NCBI RefSeq assembly: GCF_030159255.1 | Contig: NZ_BSCT01000001.1 | Coordinates: forward strand, 496,001 to 560,000 | Direction of reading: 5' to 3' | Origin: Bradyrhizobium sp. SSBR45G | GTDB lineage: Bacteria; Pseudomonadota; Alphaproteobacteria; Rhizobiales; Xanthobacteraceae | Length of the DNA stretch: 64,000 nucleotides | Shown: piece by piece, positions 18,410-25,942 of the stretch | Numbering within the stretch: position 1 is the first letter of the stretch | How the letters are laid out: the number at the start of each line of letters is the position of its first letter | Notes under the pieces: model-generated | The model's database searches: none | What the model saw: only the letters and a program-made list of their open reading frames with translations | Told to the model about the DNA's origin: nothing | Position numbers and translations under genes: made by a program

Positions 18410-19261
18410 GTGGACCCCCTCGCCGCGATCCTGATGCTCCTGGCCGGCCTGCTTCACGCGACCTGGCATGCCATCGTCAAGACCGGAGCTGGAGCTGGCC
18501 TCTCGATCCTGGCCGGGATGGGTCTGGTGAGCAGCGCGGTGGCGATGCCCGTGTTGTTCTTCGTCCCGGCGCCGTCCGCATCGACCTGGCCAATCATTCT
18601 CGCCTCGCTCGCCTTGCATGCCGGATATAAGGCCAGCCTCGCAACGGCCTATGGCTCAGCCGAATTCGGGCGCTGCTATCCGATCGCCCGCGGCACCGTG
18701 CCATTGTTCGCAACGCTGTTCGCCTATGTCGGGCTGCAGCAGCTGCCCGGACCGGGGCAACTCATCGGCATCGCCGTCATCGTTCTCGGCATCCTCGGAC
18801 TTGCGCGCGACCGCATCCACGGCCCGATCGAACGCCGTGCGCTCTGGGCTGCGATCGGGGCCGCCGCGATGGTGGCCGCCTACTCGGTCGTCGATGCGTC
18901 CGGCACCCGTCAGCCGGAGGGCTGGGCCTCATTCACGGCGTGGATCATCGTGCTCGACAGCATCGTGTTCTTCATCGTGGCGGCGGCATATCGAGGGCGG
19001 GCAATCCTGGCGGATCTCCGTCACGCCCTGCTCTCCGTGCTCGTGGCGGCACTGTTGGGCCTCACCTCGTTTGCCGTGTTCCTATGGGCGGTGAGCCGCA
19101 ATCCGATCGCCAACGTCGTGGCCTTCCGCGAATGCAGCGTTCTGTTTGCGACCTTACTTGGCGTGTTGTTCCTGAACGAGCGCGTGACTGCACGACGGCT
19201 TTGCTGCGCTGCGCTGATAGCAGCGGGCCTGATCACCGTCGCGTTGCTGAAGCCGGCCTGA
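18410..19261 (+). CDS. EamA/DMT family transporter
   Basis: 283 residues with about ten hydrophobic helices in two EamA-like halves (the first to about residue 138, the second from RRALWAAIGAAAMVAAYSVV). The drug/metabolite transporter superfamily exports amino acids or metabolites across the inner membrane; substrate unknown. The frame begins with GTG at 18410 (MDPLAAILMLLAGLLHATWH). The motif YKASLATAYGSAEFGRCYPI followed by ARGTVPLF near residue 72 is typical of these permeases. It ends RRLCCAALIAAGLITVALLK, a normal last helix. Confidence 0.9.
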   Translation: MDPLAAILMLLAGLLHATWHAIVKTGAGAGLSILAGMGLVSSAVAMPVLFFVPAPSASTWPIILASLALHAGYKASLATAYGSAEFGRCYPIARGTVPLFATLFAYVGLQQLPGPGQLIGIAVIVLGILGLARDRIHGPIERRALWAAIGAAAMVAAYSVVDASGTRQPEGWASFTAWIIVLDSIVFFIVAAAYRGRAILADLRHALLSVLVAALLGLTSFAVFLWAVSRNPIANVVAFRECSVLFATLLGVLFLNERVTARRLCCAALIAAGLITVALLKPA

Positions 19262-19482
19262 ACGGCACCCCATCGGCGCTGCTCGTCCACATCATGATTT
19301 CGTCTTCATGAAATCGTGCACACGACGTCGCAATTCAGCTCGGCGAAGTGATCACCCCGTAAAACTCCTGGTTGCAAATTTGAAACAACTAATTCAGTGT
19401 TAATTACTTTGTCATTTGCGAGTCCCAGTCATTGTCCTTGTAGCGTGAGAGTCCTTCAGTCCCGCTGATACTGAGGTGGCCC

Positions 19483-19929
19483 ATGCCTACTGTTCTCATT
19501 ATTGATGATGATTATGCCATGCGCGCTGCGCTGGAAACCTTGTTGAAGAAGAAGCGGTTCTGCGTGTTTCTCGCGCCGGACGGACCGACCGGCATCCGAC
19601 TGATCGACAGCGTCTCGTTCGATGCTGTCGTCATCGACATGTTCATGCCGGGCATGGATGGAATTGCAACGATTCGCGAGCTGATCAAGGTCGACCCCAC
19701 CGTGCCGTTCATCGCGATCTCTGGCTACGCCTTCACCGACAAGAAGCAGGGAGCTCCCGACTTCCTCGGCATGGCGATCAAGCTCGGAGCGACGGCGGCG
19801 TTGCAGAAGCCGTTCGACATCCTCGATCTGCTCGAGGCCGTCGACAGCGCGATCGAGGTTCGTCAACGACTACTGATCGAAGCCCGACAACCTGGCTCCG
19901 AATCCATATGTGTCAGGGAAGCCTCATGA
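19483..19929 (+). CDS. Single-domain response regulator
   Basis: 148 residues made of one CheY-like receiver. Acidic pocket IIDDD at residues 6-10, phosphoacceptor D52 in VVIDMFMPGMDG, and the conserved Lys in LQKPFDILDLL. No output domain: the 25 residues after the last helix are featureless. A clear GAGGTGG ribosome-binding site precedes the ATG. Its stop codon overlaps the start of the next receiver gene (ATGA at 19926-19929), so the two are translationally coupled. No histidine kinase is nearby. The last line of DNA before it is AT-rich (19360-19420) and probably holds the promoter. Confidence 0.92.
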   Translation: MPTVLIIDDDYAMRAALETLLKKKRFCVFLAPDGPTGIRLIDSVSFDAVVIDMFMPGMDGIATIRELIKVDPTVPFIAISGYAFTDKKQGAPDFLGMAIKLGATAALQKPFDILDLLEAVDSAIEVRQRLLIEARQPGSESICVREAS

Positions 19930-20402
19930 CAAACATTCTGGTTGTCGATGACGAAGTCGGCGTCTGCTGTGTCATCCAGCATCTTCTGGTTCGTGAGGGG
20001 TACGCCGTCACGGCCGTCACAGACGGCCGGCTGGCCATGGATGCGGTGGCACGCGACGATTTCGCCGCGGCGCTGATCGATCTCAATCTGGCCGACATGG
20101 ATGGTAACGACGTCATCCGGGCCGCACGCGCGGCTCGGCCGAACATGCCGATTGTGATGATGTCGGGCATGGTGTTGGAGTCCGGCCAGGGGCCTGCCGA
20201 CTTCCTCGGACTTTCGGCCCGGGTGGTCGGCCTGCACCGTCTGGCGAAACCGTTCAAGCCGCGAGATCTGTCACAGTTGATGCGCGACATTCTCGCCCAA
20301 GACACCGTTGCCCAAGACCCCGTTGCCCACGACATCGTTGCCCAAGACAAGATTGCGCGAGACATGGTGCCTCTCGGCGTCGCGGCGATGACCCGGCAGT
20401 AG
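19926..20402 (+). CDS. Single-domain response regulator with repetitive tail
   Basis: 158 residues. CheY-like receiver with DDE at residues 8-10, phosphoacceptor D52 in ALIDLNLADMDG, and LAKPFKPRDL at the beta5 end. After the last helix (MRDIL) the chain continues as imperfect pentapeptides AQDTV, AQDPV, AHDIV, AQDKI and ARDMV, encoded by five 15-base units at 20295-20369. No output domain. The start ATG overlaps the stop of the preceding receiver (ATGA). The paired receivers may compete for or pass phosphate from a distant kinase; this is inference. Confidence 0.9.
   Translation: MTNILVVDDEVGVCCVIQHLLVREGYAVTAVTDGRLAMDAVARDDFAAALIDLNLADMDGNDVIRAARAARPNMPIVMMSGMVLESGQGPADFLGLSARVVGLHRLAKPFKPRDLSQLMRDILAQDTVAQDPVAHDIVAQDKIARDMVPLGVAAMTRQ
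20295..20369 (+). repeat. Five 15-base tandem units inside a response regulator gene
   Basis: Units start at 20295, 20310, 20325, 20340 and 20355: gcccaagacaccgtt, gcccaagaccccgtt, gcccacgacatcgtt, gcccaagacaagatt and gcgcgagacatggtg. The preceding 15 bases (atgcgcgacattctc) resemble the last unit, which suggests amplification of the final helix of the receiver. Confidence 0.9.
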
Positions 20403-20841
20403 CGCGGATCGCCGCGGCAGCTCGTCGTCACGGTGCAGCGCACCTCACGCGTCTCCGAACCTGCAGCTTGCCAATCTGCCGGATCGTTCCGCACGTCTGC
20501 CCGAAGTCTGACGGCGATTCGTCCTCCCGCAAGCGAATCGCGCGTCGGGTGCGGCTCGGCAAGACCCGGCAAGAAGCGGAGGGCCGCCGTTCGTCAAGGT
20601 TTCCTCTGCCTCGTTCCCTTCTCTGGTACCTGTCCTGCGACGCAGCCATTCACGAGCGATGAAGTTCCTTGGAGATGTGACGTCGTTCACACCAGGCTCG
20701 CGCAGACTGAGGTACCGTTCTCGACGAAACGCACCGGTAACCAATTAGGTCTTCCGTGCCGGATCGTTAGAATTTGAATGATCCGCTCAATTTGAACACA
20801 GTGGAGCTTTGCCATCGTGCGTGCAGTAGCGCGAGGTCACG
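20403..20841. other. Gap without recognised features
   Basis: 439 bases between the second receiver gene and the small ORF at 20842. I see no gene, RNA or clear repeat. Only the stretch 20740-20820, which is AT-richer (gttagaatttgaatgatccg), looks like promoter DNA for the small downstream gene. Confidence 0.4.
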
Positions 20842-21021
20842 ATGAACGAAGCCGAATACGAATTGTTGATGGACGTTGTAAGAACGGCTATTGCGCCCGA
20901 GCCCGAGATCGATTCCATGGCCCGCTTGTTTTCAATTTTTCCGCTTCCCAAGGCTGCCAACGACAATCACGGCGCTTGGCCGCTGATTCCGTTCCCTGAG
21001 GGCTGGTTCGCGGCCTGCTGA
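20842..21021 (+). CDS. Possible small protein, 59 aa
   Basis: Starts MNEAEYELLMDVVRTAIAPE, continues through a helix and ends with an aromatic, Pro-rich segment (HGAWPLIPFPEGWFAAC). A GAGGTCAC sequence sits just before the ATG as a possible ribosome-binding site. The amphipathic N-terminus and ordered composition look like a genuine small protein, and the upstream AT-rich stretch fits a promoter, but no family is recognised. It is convergent with the PQQ dehydrogenase gene. Confidence 0.5.
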   Translation: MNEAEYELLMDVVRTAIAPEPEIDSMARLFSIFPLPKAANDNHGAWPLIPFPEGWFAAC

Positions 21022-21242
21022 CGGGATTCGGCCGCGGGTATGCGCCCGGGTTTCGACTCGCCCGCCGCGCTTCGCCGAGGCCGGCTCAACCGCGCGCCGT
21101 CGGACTGACGCGTCATCGTTTGCACAATTCGCGCTGCTTGTGCCGGCCCGATCGTCGCGGCCGCACCTTCATCTGAGTTCGCGGCCGTGGCCGACCCGAC
21201 ACGACGACGGCGCGCTGGCCGCCGTCGTGCGGATCGCGCCGG

Positions 21243-22985
21243 CTATTTCTTGACGGCGAAAACCCAGACCACGCCCCCCTGCGGGACGTTGTCCTCCAAG
21301 CCCGTGTTGCCCTTGGAGAGAGCATCCTGGATGCGCTGCGCGTCGACACCCCAGCCGGACTGCACGGCGATGTACTGAGTGCCGTCCACCTCATAGGCGA
21401 CGGGCATGCCCATGATGCCCGAGTTGGTCTTCTGCTCCCACAGCAGCTCTCCGGTCTTGGCATGGAAGGCCCGGAACATCCGATCGTTGGTGCCGCCGAC
21501 CAGAACGAGATCTCCCGCCGTCGCGGTCACTGAACCGAACAGCTGCGATTTCGGGAAATTGTGCGACCATACCTTCTTGCCCGAAGCCGGATCCCACGCC
21601 TGCAGCTCGCCGAAATGATCTGCGCCGGGCCGCACCGTCAGTCCGATGTCCTCGGCCTTGGTGCCGAGCCAGAGTTGTCCTGGAACGAGCGGAAGCTTCT
21701 CACCGGTGAAGCCGCCGCAGAAGTTCTCGTTCGCCGGCACATAGACGAAGCGCGTCTTCTGGCTGTAGGCGGCCGACGGCCAGTCCTTGCCACCCCATAG
21801 CGACGGGCAGAAGTCGACCCGCTTGCCGAGCGTGGGCTTGTGCGCGGGATCGACGATCGGCCGTCCGGTCTCCGGCTCGATACCCTTCCAGACGTCGGTG
21901 TGGACGAAATTCCAGCCGCTCACGTAGTTGATGCGCTCCGGCGTGCGCTCCAGCACCCAGAAGATCGCGTCGCGACCGGGATGAATCAGGCTCTTGAAGC
22001 TGCGACCGTCACGCTGCAGGTCGACCAGCATCGGCGCATCGACCTCGTCCCAGTCCCAGGAATCATTCTGGTGATACTGGAAGTGCGTCTTGATCTTGCC
22101 CGTCGCCGGATCGAGCGCGATCACCGAGCTGGTGTAGAGGTTGTCGCCAGGATGCAGGCCGCCCGGCCAAGGCGCAGCGTTGCCGACGCCCCAATACACG
22201 GTCTTGGTATCCCTGTCGTAGGTGCCGGTCATCCAGGCCGAGCCGCCGCCGGACTTCCAGTCATCGCCGCTCCAGGTCTCGTGCCCCGGCTCGCCCTCAC
22301 CGGGGATCGTGAAGGTGCGCCACAGTTCCTTGCCGTCCTCGGCGTCGTAGGCCACGACATAGCCGCGCACACCGAACTCGCCGCCGGAGCCGCCGACCAT
22401 CACCTTGCCGTCGACGATGAGCGGCATCAGCGTGAGATATTGTCCCTTCTTGTAGTCCTGGACCTTCTTGTCCCACAGCACCTTGCCGGTCTTGGCGTCG
22501 AGCGCCACGAGGTGGTCGTCGGTCGTGGCGAGATAGAGCTTGTCCTGCCAGAGGCCGACACCACGGTTGGTCGGATGCAGCTGGAACAGATCCTCGGGCA
22601 GCTCGCGCTTGTAGCGCCAGTACTGATCGCCGGTCTTGGCATTCAGCGCGATCACCTGCCCCATCGGCGTGGTGATGAACATCACCCCGTTGTTGACCAG
22701 CGGCGGCGCCTCGTGGCCCTCGATCACGCCGGTGGCAAAGGTCCATGCCGGCACCAGGTTCTTGACGTTGGTGGTGTTGATCTGATCGAGCGGGCTGTAG
22801 CCCTGACCATCATAGGTGCGGCGATAGAGCATCCAGTTGCCCGGCTCCGGATTCTCGAGTCGCGCGGATGTCACCGGGCTGTAGTTTTCGATCGGACCGG
22901 CGACCGCCGCCGATGCGGCGACACAGGTGAACGCGACGGTGCTCGACAGAAGCCATTGCTTGATCGTGGTGGACGTGATGGTCAT
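21243..22985 (-). CDS. PQQ-dependent alcohol dehydrogenase, atypical clade
   Basis: 580 residues. Signal peptide 1-29 (cleaved near AAVA-G), then an eight-bladed beta-propeller with tryptophan-docking repeats such as ALDAKTGKVLWDKK (residues 161-174) and AFHAKTGELLWEQK. It oxidises an alcohol or aldehyde in the periplasm with pyrroloquinoline quinone. The catalytic Asp is D311 in NDSWDWDEVD. Two residues on is D313, the position that marks lanthanide-using XoxF/PedH-type enzymes. The adjacent Cys-Cys disulfide of MxaF, XoxF and ExaA is missing: the corresponding segment reads EDLFQLHPTNRG. No cytochrome domain is fused. A secreted Rieske protein is encoded 80 bases upstream in the same direction. 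No pqq biosynthesis genes are in the window. Confidence 0.9.
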   Translation of the reverse strand: MTITSTTIKQWLLSSTVAFTCVAASAAVAGPIENYSPVTSARLENPEPGNWMLYRRTYDGQGYSPLDQINTTNVKNLVPAWTFATGVIEGHEAPPLVNNGVMFITTPMGQVIALNAKTGDQYWRYKRELPEDLFQLHPTNRGVGLWQDKLYLATTDDHLVALDAKTGKVLWDKKVQDYKKGQYLTLMPLIVDGKVMVGGSGGEFGVRGYVVAYDAEDGKELWRTFTIPGEGEPGHETWSGDDWKSGGGSAWMTGTYDRDTKTVYWGVGNAAPWPGGLHPGDNLYTSSVIALDPATGKIKTHFQYHQNDSWDWDEVDAPMLVDLQRDGRSFKSLIHPGRDAIFWVLERTPERINYVSGWNFVHTDVWKGIEPETGRPIVDPAHKPTLGKRVDFCPSLWGGKDWPSAAYSQKTRFVYVPANENFCGGFTGEKLPLVPGQLWLGTKAEDIGLTVRPGADHFGELQAWDPASGKKVWSHNFPKSQLFGSVTATAGDLVLVGGTNDRMFRAFHAKTGELLWEQKTNSGIMGMPVAYEVDGTQYIAVQSGWGVDAQRIQDALSKGNTGLEDNVPQGGVVWVFAVKK

Positions 22986-23065
22986 TGGACAAGCCTCCCC
23001 TGCTTACATTTTTCGTTTCTATGACTGGCGTGACGATACGTTCCGACTAGGCACACGAGATCTCA

Positions 23066-23644
23066 TCAGCCTTGCTGGGCACCGACCTTTCCGATGAAGG
23101 GGGCGGCGATCACCAGCGCGCCGTCCTTGATGACGAGCGGCAGCGCGGCGAGCCGTCGCGGCGCGGGACCGAACACGACCTGCGCCCCGCGCCTCGGGTC
23201 GTATTCGGAGTTGTGGCACATGCATTTGAAGACATCGTCGTTGCCCTCGCTGGCCTTGATCCAGGCCGTCACCGGGCATCCCGCATGGGAGCAGATCGCC
23301 GAGTAGGCCACGATCCCCTCCGCCGCGCGCGGACGCGTGTCATCGTCGAGCTCGTCCGGATCGAGCCGGACGATCAGGACCTCATTCAGACGCGACCCAT
23401 CGCGCACGATGGCATTCACTGCATCCTTCGGCCACGCGTGGACGGGGGGCTCACCGAGCTTGATGTCGGCCAGCGTGATCGTCTGTCCTTCCCGATCGCC
23501 CTCGGCGAACACCAGAAGGTCGCCCTTCTGCGGCCGCTTCTCCTTGCGCGGGTCGTCGTCGTCCGCGGCCGCGGCACTCGCCGCAGACGCGCACGCAGCA
23601 AGCGTGCCGAGAACCACCGAACGGCGTGTCGGATGATCGTCCAT
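23066..23644 (-). CDS. Secreted Rieske [2Fe-2S] protein
   Basis: 192 residues. The N-terminus has a twin-arginine-like signal (PTRRSVVLGTLAACASA). The Rieske fold carries cluster ligands C117 and H119 (CSHAGC) and C140 and H143 (CMCHNS), with C122 and C142 placed to form the disulfide known from cytochrome bc1 Rieske proteins, indicating a high-potential centre. The signal is cleavable-looking with a short acidic linker, so the protein is probably periplasmic, not a bc1 subunit. Followed by the PQQ dehydrogenase on the same strand with an 80-base gap: the likely role is to accept its electrons (inference). The start at 23644 precedes the twin-arginine motif by six residues. Confidence 0.88.
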   Translation of the reverse strand: MDDHPTRRSVVLGTLAACASAASAAAADDDDPRKEKRPQKGDLLVFAEGDREGQTITLADIKLGEPPVHAWPKDAVNAIVRDGSRLNEVLIVRLDPDELDDDTRPRAAEGIVAYSAICSHAGCPVTAWIKASEGNDDVFKCMCHNSEYDPRRGAQVVFGPAPRRLAALPLVIKDGALVIAAPFIGKVGAQQG

Positions 23645-24048
23645 GACAGATCTTTGCTTGTGATCGCGAGTGCTGCTCCGCAGCTGGGCGCCCCGCATCG
23701 CACCTTAACATAGAATGATTAGAACAATACAACCTGACGAAATCAAGGCGCGTGGCGCGCTTTCGCCGCGATGTTTTTCAACAATCGTCGCTGCTGTGCG
23801 TCATTGCTGATGCAGCAGTCGCGAGGCCATCCACCACGATCGGCGCCGGGCCTGTCTGGAATGCGCGGCCGGCCAGAAACGTTGTGAGCCGGATGACATG
23901 CACGCATCGACAGACGTGATGGGACCCTCACCGACCGCGCGTCGCCGTCGAATCACCGCGGGCCTGAGACCGTCGACCCGGTCTCGTTCCGTCCGGCAAC
24001 GAGAGTGGTTGCCTAAGCGAGAGATTGCCTATATTGCTCCGCCCATAA
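23645..24048. other. Gap upstream of the Rieske/PQQ operon
   Basis: 404 bases up to tRNA-Cys. Positions 23705-23745 are AT-rich (ttaacatagaatgattagaa) and are the natural place for the minus-strand promoter of the Rieske/PQQ operon, although no box can be assigned firmly. The rest carries no supported gene. Confidence 0.4.
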
Positions 24049-24122
24049 GGCCACGTGGCGGAGTGGTTACGCAGCGGTCTGCAAAACCGTTTACACCAGT
24101 TCAATTCTGGTCGTGGCCTCCA
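24049..24122 (+). tRNA. tRNA-Cys (GCA)
   Basis: 74-base cloverleaf. Acceptor stem GGCCACG/CGTGGCC is perfect; the anticodon loop CTGCAAA carries GCA; the T arm is CCAGTTCAATTCTGG; CCA (24120-24122) is encoded. Confidence 0.97.
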
Positions 24123-24171
24123 CTCAATCAAATCAAGCGGTTAGACCATCTTTGGTGGGCTGTCGTCCTGC

Positions 24172-24360
24172 CTAGATCGGCAGGTCGTCGATCCCACCGG
24201 GATAAAGCGACGGCCCGCGCGGCCACGCCAGGATAGCGCCGCGCTGCCCCGTTCCACCGCCCGCAGCCGACGGCTCGGCTGCCGGACGATTGACCCGCCG
24301 ACTGGCATAATCCCTGAACTGCACCACGTTCGATTTCTCAGCGTCCTGCATAGCTCGCAT
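24172..24360 (-). CDS. Small hypothetical protein, 62 aa
   Basis: Starts MRAMQDAEKSNVVQFRDYAS and ends GPSLYPGGIDDLPI. A GAGAGG ribosome-binding site lies directly before the ATG at 24360 and decides the start over an upstream TTG. The NVVQFRDYASRR N-terminus resembles the opening of many short rhizobial proteins of unknown function. No metal-binding or membrane features. It converges on tRNA-Cys. Confidence 0.55.
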   Translation of the reverse strand: MRAMQDAEKSNVVQFRDYASRRVNRPAAEPSAAGGGTGQRGAILAWPRGPSLYPGGIDDLPI

Positions 24361-24589
24361 CCTCTCGCCATGCTGCAATGCAAGAAGCGTACCTTCCGTT
24401 CCATGAAGGGAAGGTTAGGAGGACAGGACAGCCGGCGGCATCGTGGCACCTTCGTCAACGCAGCTTGCGTCCCGCGAATCCGGACGAGTCAGCCGCGCAT
24501 CCGCGCAGCAGCAGGTTTTCGAACGGTTTCGTTGAACCAATGTCGTAACGCCATCGCCAAAGAACGCATCCAGTTCATGCAGGTGTCAA

Positions 24590-25060
24590 ATGACGCTGCC
24601 AACCATGTCGTTCATCTTCGGCGCCCTTCTGTTGGCCGTGGGAATTCTCGGGGGCGGCTTCGAAGTCAAGGAAATCAAGGTCTCCAACGTCACGAGCACC
24701 GCGCGGATTCTTGCCGCCGTGTTCGGCGTGGTGTTCATCGGATTGGGCTTCGTGCAGCCGGACCTCTCGAAAAGCCTCGAGCCCGCGCGTCCCGCCCCCG
24801 TTGCCGCTGTCGCGACCGTTGTCACGATGAGCGACCGAGAACACGACAGAAATCGATGGGGCGGCGATTACTCGTCCTTCGATGTCCGGACGGACCGCGT
24901 CGAAGATTGCGAGAACGCCTGCAAGATCGCCGAGCAATGCAGCGCCTGGACCTATGTCCGGCCTGGCCTTCAAAGAACGAGTGCGGTCTGTTGGCTGAAG
25001 AACGTCGTTCCCGCAGTTTCAGTCGACAATTGCTGCGTGTCGGGCACGAAGTTGCGCTGA
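24590..25060 (+). CDS. Membrane-anchored PAN/Apple-domain protein
   Basis: 156 residues. Two hydrophobic helices at 7-22 and 42-57 (IFGALLLAVGILGGG; ILAAVFGVVFIGLGFV), a short Ala/Pro linker, then a PAN-type domain from about residue 92: DCENACKIAEQCSAWTYVRP, then CWLKNVVP and a closing NCCVSGTK. The cysteines of this module normally form disulfides, so the domain should face the periplasm. PAN domains bind proteins or carbohydrates; bacterial stand-alone versions are uncharacterised. The neighbouring genes give no functional hint. Confidence 0.82.
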   Translation: MTLPTMSFIFGALLLAVGILGGGFEVKEIKVSNVTSTARILAAVFGVVFIGLGFVQPDLSKSLEPARPAPVAAVATVVTMSDREHDRNRWGGDYSSFDVRTDRVEDCENACKIAEQCSAWTYVRPGLQRTSAVCWLKNVVPAVSVDNCCVSGTKLR

Positions 25061-25147
25061 TGACATCTCGCAAGGCTGCAATCGGAATCCCGAGCTGATC
25101 CTATGCGGCCGTTGGCCCGGGTCGACACCGATCGTCGACGCCGCGCG

Positions 25148-25903
25148 TCATCTCGACACGCGGCTGCGGCGATTGCCGCCACCGGACGGATGCGAACGCC
25201 GTGACTTCGGCCGGGGCGTGAGTTCGGGCTGCGCCTGTTCCACCTCCCGATACCGCGCCAGCATGCGTTCGAAGCTTGAATCGAGCGCCGCGGCGATCTC
25301 CGGCCGGCGCTCCAGCGCCGCCATCAGCATGCCCGCGGCTTCGATCGTCGACAGCCCGTCCCGGCGCGGCTCGCGGCGCAGCCGGCCGTAGCGCGACGGC
25401 TGCCGCGGTCCAAGGATCACGCGCTGGCATTTCAGCATCCACGGATTGCGCCACCACAGCGCCTTGGCCTGGCTCCAGGTGCCATCGAGCAGGACCACGC
25501 CATCGATCGATTTGAGGATGGCGCGCTGGTTCTCGGCCGCCTCGCCCTTGCGGGTCAGCGCCACGACCTCGCTGTCGGGATCGAGATCCGCCGCCTTCGC
25601 CGAGCCGAGATAGAGGATCGCCCAGCGCGAGGGATCGGCGACCGGCCGTCCCAGCGCCTTGGCGAGGCTCGGCCAGGACAGCCCGACCTTCACGACGGCG
25701 TTCTTGAAATGCTGGGCGGCCAGACGCGCCGTGCCGAGCGCCCTCTCCTGCTCCTGAGGATGCTGGAGGATGAGCAGCCCGAGCCGGCTCTGCAGCGGCG
25801 TGACGCTGTCGCAGATGCACAGCGGCTCGGGCTTCTGGCAGCGCGGACAGTCGGGCGGCGGCTCGGCGGCGAGCGGCGGATGGTCGTGTGGCAGATCGGA
25901 CAT
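25148..25903 (-). CDS. DTW-domain tRNA-uridine aminocarboxypropyltransferase
   Basis: 251 residues. An N-terminal zinc-ribbon (CPRCQKPEPLCIC, residues about 19-31) precedes the SPOUT-like DTW domain: LLILQHPQEQERALGTARLA near residue 43 and the signature LLDGTWSQAKALWWRNPWM. The family (TapT/DTWD) transfers the 3-amino-3-carboxypropyl group of SAM to uridine in tRNA, giving acp3U. The last 30 residues are basic (RPKSRRSHPSGGGNRR). It lies 39 bases downstream of the second RND permease on the same strand but is probably not functionally linked to it. Confidence 0.9.
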   Translation of the reverse strand: MSDLPHDHPPLAAEPPPDCPRCQKPEPLCICDSVTPLQSRLGLLILQHPQEQERALGTARLAAQHFKNAVVKVGLSWPSLAKALGRPVADPSRWAILYLGSAKAADLDPDSEVVALTRKGEAAENQRAILKSIDGVVLLDGTWSQAKALWWRNPWMLKCQRVILGPRQPSRYGRLRREPRRDGLSTIEAAGMLMAALERRPEIAAALDSSFERMLARYREVEQAQPELTPRPKSRRSHPSGGGNRRSRVSR

Positions 25904-25942
25904 GGCGCGCCTATACGCGCAGCCGCGACCGGCGACAACGCC

